Of a stretch of 9,403 bases of DNA, positions 6,413 to 9,403 are shown in pieces. A model generated the notes under the pieces. The model was given only the letters and a program-made list of their open reading frames with translations. It did no database searches and was not told where the DNA came from. Source of the DNA: Bacteroidia bacterium. GTDB lineage: Bacteria; Bacteroidota; Bacteroidia; B-17B0; Aurantibacillaceae. The stretch covers positions 1 through 9,403 of the forward strand of contig JAOABO010000071.1 of assembly GCA_026418315.1 (NCBI GenBank), given 5' to 3'. Position 1 is the stretch's first letter. Each line of letters begins with the position of its first letter. Both the position numbers and the translations under genes were made by a program.

Positions 6413-6444
6413 TACTTGTTTAAAGTTTTTTACCAAGGTGTATT

Positions 6445-6471
6445 ACTAATAATTGTAATTAATTTATTAGT
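6445..6471 (+). terminator. Weak candidate terminator hairpin between convergent genes
   Basis: ACTAATAA (6445-6452) and TTATTAGT (6464-6471) form a perfect 8-base inverted repeat around an 11-base loop, 32 bases after the stop of the small exported protein. It contains only two G-C pairs' worth of strength at best and is followed by 'gtatttattaac', a poor T-tract. It might serve either strand, since the amidohydrolase gene ends at 6568 from the other side. The 155-base gap shows nothing else I can support. Confidence 0.3.
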
Positions 6472-6567
6472 GTATTTATTAACTTTAGAAAAAAATAAAT
6501 TTAATCAGGGATGGTTTTTAACCCTTATTTTATGTTTTCGAATTTATTTTTTTTAAATTTAAATGCT

Positions 6568-9403
6568 TCACTCCACATCATCACAATGATAGATTTTATG
6601 TGGCTTATGAACATATTTTTGTGTTGGTGTATTTTCTTTTTTCGCTTTTATCAATTTTTCTATGATTCTTGTTCTTTCTTTTTGAATACTTTCTTCTATT
6701 TTCTTGTTTTCTTCATCATCATAATAAATTTTACCTTCTATAATAGTGTATTTTACTTTAGCATTTATACTTAACGGATTATCAGTCCAAAGCACAACAT
6801 CTCCTACTTTTCCGACCTCTATGCTACCCACTTCTTTATCTATGCCCAATGCTTTTGCAGGATTAAGTGTAATTAATTTTAACGCCTGAACAGGGCTTAA
6901 ACCGCCGTATTTAATGGTTTTTCCTGCTTCCTGATTTAACCTTCTGCCCATTTCTGCATCATCAGAATTAATGCAGGTATTGACACCCATTTTAGTAAGA
7001 AGGGCTGCATTAAAGGGTATAGCTTCCATCACTTCCATTTTGTACGCCCACCAATCGCTAAAAGTAGATGCGGTAGCACCATGTTTTTTTAATTTGTCAG
7101 CTACTTTATATCCTTCTAAAATGTGTGTGAATGTATTGACTTTGAATCCTAAACTATCTGCCAAATGAATGAGCATATTGATTTCACTTTGTACATAACT
7201 GTGGCAAGTGATATTTCTTTTGTTTTCTAAAATTTCTACCAATGCTTCTAACTCTAAATCTTTTCTAAATGCGTTGCCATATCCTTTTATTTTAGGTTGG
7301 TTAAGAAATTTGCTTTTTTCCTGCTGATATTGTATAGCACGATGAAAGTAATCATTAAACACTTGTTCTACTCCCATACGAGTTTGAGGGAATCTATCTG
7401 ATGGCGGACTATTTCCTTGTTTTACATTTTCTCCAAGGGCAAATTTAATAGAAGGTTTGGCTGTTTTGTATTTCATATTCTCTGCACTTTCTCCCCATTT
7501 AAGTTTAATAACCTGACATTGTCCACCAATAGGATTAGCTGAACCATGGAGTAGTTGAGCGGTTGTAACGCCACCTGCCAGTTGCCTGTATATATTAATA
7601 TCTTCCGGATTAATAACATCACCTATTCTGACTTCTGCACTGCTGGCTTGCGTCCATTCATTCACACCACCTTCAATAGCAATGTGAGAGTGTTCATCAA
7701 TGATGCCCGGCGTTAGGTGCATCCCTTTTGCATCAATGATTTTGGCAAATGCGAGTTTTGGAACATCAATGTTGGGGGCTATTCTTACAATTTTACCATC
7801 CACTATATATACATCGTATTCATTCAAAATACTATCTTTTGTATTTGTCCAGATAGTTGCATCTTTTATTAATAACGCATTGTATCTATGCTTGAGTTTT
7901 TCTATTGTATTCTGAAAAAAATTAAGTGTGTCTTTTACTGAGCTTCCATAAGCACAAAATGGATAATAAATTTCTCCAATGTCAATTTTGGATTTCTCTG
8001 GCTCTGAAGGTTGTTTTTCATCTTTAGAAGTAGAAGGAGAAACTTTAAATAAAACAATGTTTTTCGTGGTAGAGGTCTTTAAATTATGCATTAGCCCATT
8101 AATCGTACTATCCCGTAAATTAAAATTCCCCGAAAAGCTACACTTCATTAGAGAATCTTGGATAGTAAATTGTATGTATGGGTAATTTATTTTTGAAGTC
8201 ACTTTCAGAGTAGTTGTATCTTTTTTAATAACAATTGATGGTTGATCAAAATTTCCCTTTACTATTATATTTAATTTCACGGTATCAAGATTCAATTGAT
8301 ATTCTCCAAAGAGTTTATCAGTATCTCTATCGTAAAAAAAGGAGGGCTTTCCATTAATCCAATGTTCTATCACAATAGCGTCTTTTTCAAATATATCTTT
8401 ATTGGTTATAAAAAAATTAGCAAAATAATTTTCTTTGATTGCTCCTAGTTTGTTTTGAATATTGATAAATGATGCGGGATTAAATGTAAATGCCTTTAAA
8501 ATCATTTCTTTAGATGCGCCATATTGATGTATTTTTCTTAACACTGAAAATAAAGCATTTTTATCATTCAGGCCATAAAGAGTAAAGGCAAAATCAATTT
8601 TATTTTTTTCCAACAATGCAGGATTAGCAGGAGCCATTTCCCAGTGCTTTAAATCTGATAATGGAATAATATCTGCATCCATAGGGTCTGAAACATCATA
8701 AGGAACAGGAAATTCAAGTGGTATTATTAATTTAGGGTGGATGTTTTTTAAATCTTGTATTCTTTGATATTCATCTCCTGCTGTTTTAAATATAAAATTA
8801 AGACGAAATTCTTCTGCAATTTTTTTTGCCCTAAAAATGTCCCACTTGTTTGAACACTCAAAGATGATGGGCAAATCCAATAACTCGTTTAGACCTTTTA
8901 AAGACACATTAACTTCTTCATTTTGTTGTTTGTACCACATAGCATCGTATAAGGACTGTCTGATAAGAGCAACAGAGCCCATTAAAGAAGAAGGATAATA
9001 ATGCGGAGAAGAACCTTTTTTAAATGAGAAACCGCTTGCAGATTTTTCAATATAAATATTTTCATGTTCTGGTGCATCGGCTAATGATACAAGGGCAGCA
9101 CTACCCCTGACAATGCCGTCTTTTATTCCAGTGAGTAAAATTCCTATTCCATTTTTTCTGAATTCTGTAGCTTTTTCTTTATTAAATACAAAGTTTTGAT
9201 GTGCAGCAAAATCACTTTTAATGGCAGGATTCCAGTAATAGGCACCTTTAATATAATTTTCTTTGAATGAGTGAATGGGTGTTTGTTTTTTTATTTCAGG
9301 CATTCCAAAATCAGAATATAAATCTATAAAAGAAGGATAAATATGTTTCCCTCTCAAATCAATGATTACAGCATTTTTTGGAATGTCTTGTTCTGATGTT
9401 GTT
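6568..9403 (-). CDS. Tandem amidohydrolase (imidazolonepropionase-like), N-terminus outside the window
   Basis: A large metal-dependent hydrolase of the amidohydrolase superfamily; substrate unknown. The frame stays open to the right edge (944 residues visible; 'IPKNAVIID' precedes the TTG at 9357), so the true start and any signal peptide lie outside. Numbering from the TTG, the C-terminal half (about 495-875) keeps the superfamily ligands: H556 and H558 in 'PGIIDEHSHIA', H719 in 'TCHSY', H745 in 'FTHILEGYK', D799/D800 in 'INSDDAEM', closed by 'LNPAKALGI...VGSIEVGKVGDVVLW'. The N-terminal half (1 to about 345) has the matching outline, 'HIYPSFIDLYSDFG' and 'FNPASFINIQNKLGAIKENYFANF', but lacks the HxH pair, so it is probably a degenerate copy with a structural role. 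A beta-rich, serine/lysine-containing linker lies at about 350-490. The tail is charged and helical, ending in 'HKPHKIYHCDDVE'. Proteins of about 1000 residues with this layout are common in Bacteroidota and are thought to be exported. No operon partner is visible. Confidence 0.88.
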   Translation of the reverse strand, partial: TTSEQDIPKNAVIIDLRGKHIYPSFIDLYSDFGMPEIKKQTPIHSFKENYIKGAYYWNPAIKSDFAAHQNFVFNKEKATEFRKNGIGILLTGIKDGIVRGSAALVSLADAPEHENIYIEKSASGFSFKKGSSPHYYPSSLMGSVALIRQSLYDAMWYKQQNEEVNVSLKGLNELLDLPIIFECSNKWDIFRAKKIAEEFRLNFIFKTAGDEYQRIQDLKNIHPKLIIPLEFPVPYDVSDPMDADIIPLSDLKHWEMAPANPALLEKNKIDFAFTLYGLNDKNALFSVLRKIHQYGASKEMILKAFTFNPASFINIQNKLGAIKENYFANFFITNKDIFEKDAIVIEHWINGKPSFFYDRDTDKLFGEYQLNLDTVKLNIIVKGNFDQPSIVIKKDTTTLKVTSKINYPYIQFTIQDSLMKCSFSGNFNLRDSTINGLMHNLKTSTTKNIVLFKVSPSTSKDEKQPSEPEKSKIDIGEIYYPFCAYGSSVKDTLNFFQNTIEKLKHRYNALLIKDATIWTNTKDSILNEYDVYIVDGKIVRIAPNIDVPKLAFAKIIDAKGMHLTPGIIDEHSHIAIEGGVNEWTQASSAEVRIGDVINPEDINIYRQLAGGVTTAQLLHGSANPIGGQCQVIKLKWGESAENMKYKTAKPSIKFALGENVKQGNSPPSDRFPQTRMGVEQVFNDYFHRAIQYQQEKSKFLNQPKIKGYGNAFRKDLELEALVEILENKRNITCHSYVQSEINMLIHLADSLGFKVNTFTHILEGYKVADKLKKHGATASTFSDWWAYKMEVMEAIPFNAALLTKMGVNTCINSDDAEMGRRLNQEAGKTIKYGGLSPVQALKLITLNPAKALGIDKEVGSIEVGKVGDVVLWTDNPLSINAKVKYTIIEGKIYYDDEENKKIEESIQKERTRIIEKLIKAKKENTPTQKYVHKPHKIYHCDDVE

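Noticed and set aside
6507..6525. AGGG...CCCT inverted repeat as a terminator of the amidohydrolase gene
   Set aside because: The stem is only 4 base pairs with an 11-base loop that can pair internally, and the following T-tract on the - strand is not directly adjacent.
6511..6774. Phenylalanine-rich 87-residue open frame on the + strand
   Set aside because: It lies almost wholly opposite the C-terminal coding sequence of the amidohydrolase; its Phe/Ile content is the complement of Lys/Glu-rich codons there.
9355..9357. TTG at 9357 as the start of the amidohydrolase
   Set aside because: The frame continues to the window edge, and the upstream residues ('IPKNAVIID') match the usual beta strand before the 'hvyPgfID' motif.

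Overview
The window looks like chromosomal DNA from a low-GC member of the Bacteroidota. Four things point there. Coding density is AT-rich, with no strong Shine-Dalgarno sites at most starts. One promoter fits the phylum's TTTG-N19-TAnnTTTG consensus exactly. One secreted protein carries the phylum-typical N-terminal 'KGLLIPRMTTAERNAL' module followed by a fibronectin III domain. A long amidohydrolase of a type common in this phylum closes the window. I cannot place it below phylum level.

Layout, left to right. (1) Positions 1-2004 hold the end of a surface polysaccharide cluster on the + strand: the C-terminal part of a Wzx-type flippase, overlapping an O-antigen ligase/polymerase-family membrane protein. 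(2) Convergent to it, with 8 bases between the stop codons, is an LptF/LptG-family permease of the lipopolysaccharide export machine (2013-3113, - strand). (3) Divergent from that is a full-length thiolase (3181-4386, + strand) that resembles 3-oxoadipyl-CoA thiolase (PcaF/PaaJ). A hairpin that could act as its terminator follows. (4) Positions 4540-6412 form what looks like a two-gene secreted-protein cassette. A textbook Bacteroidota promoter lies in a cluster of short direct repeats. It drives a 465-residue exported protein (N-terminal module, fibronectin III domain, long glycine-rich domain like that of the ALK/LTK receptors). Thirty bases further on is a 118-residue exported protein with a conserved 'NGLYVTN...GFEV' motif region. 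(5) Positions 6568-9403 (- strand) hold most of a tandem amidohydrolase whose 5' end lies beyond the right edge. Its C-terminal half keeps the metal-binding histidines; its N-terminal half looks like a catalytically dead copy.

The first three genes share a theme of making and exporting cell-surface glycans. The middle cassette probably makes surface or extracellular proteins. The thiolase and the amidohydrolase appear to be independent metabolic genes.

The most notable signal is an uninterrupted run of 11 G inside the glycine-rich coding region. In an AT-rich genome, in a gene for an exported protein, such a tract is a candidate phase-variation switch: gain or loss of one base would truncate the protein within about 16 or 45 codons. 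No RNA genes, CRISPR arrays, insertion sequences or attachment sites were seen.
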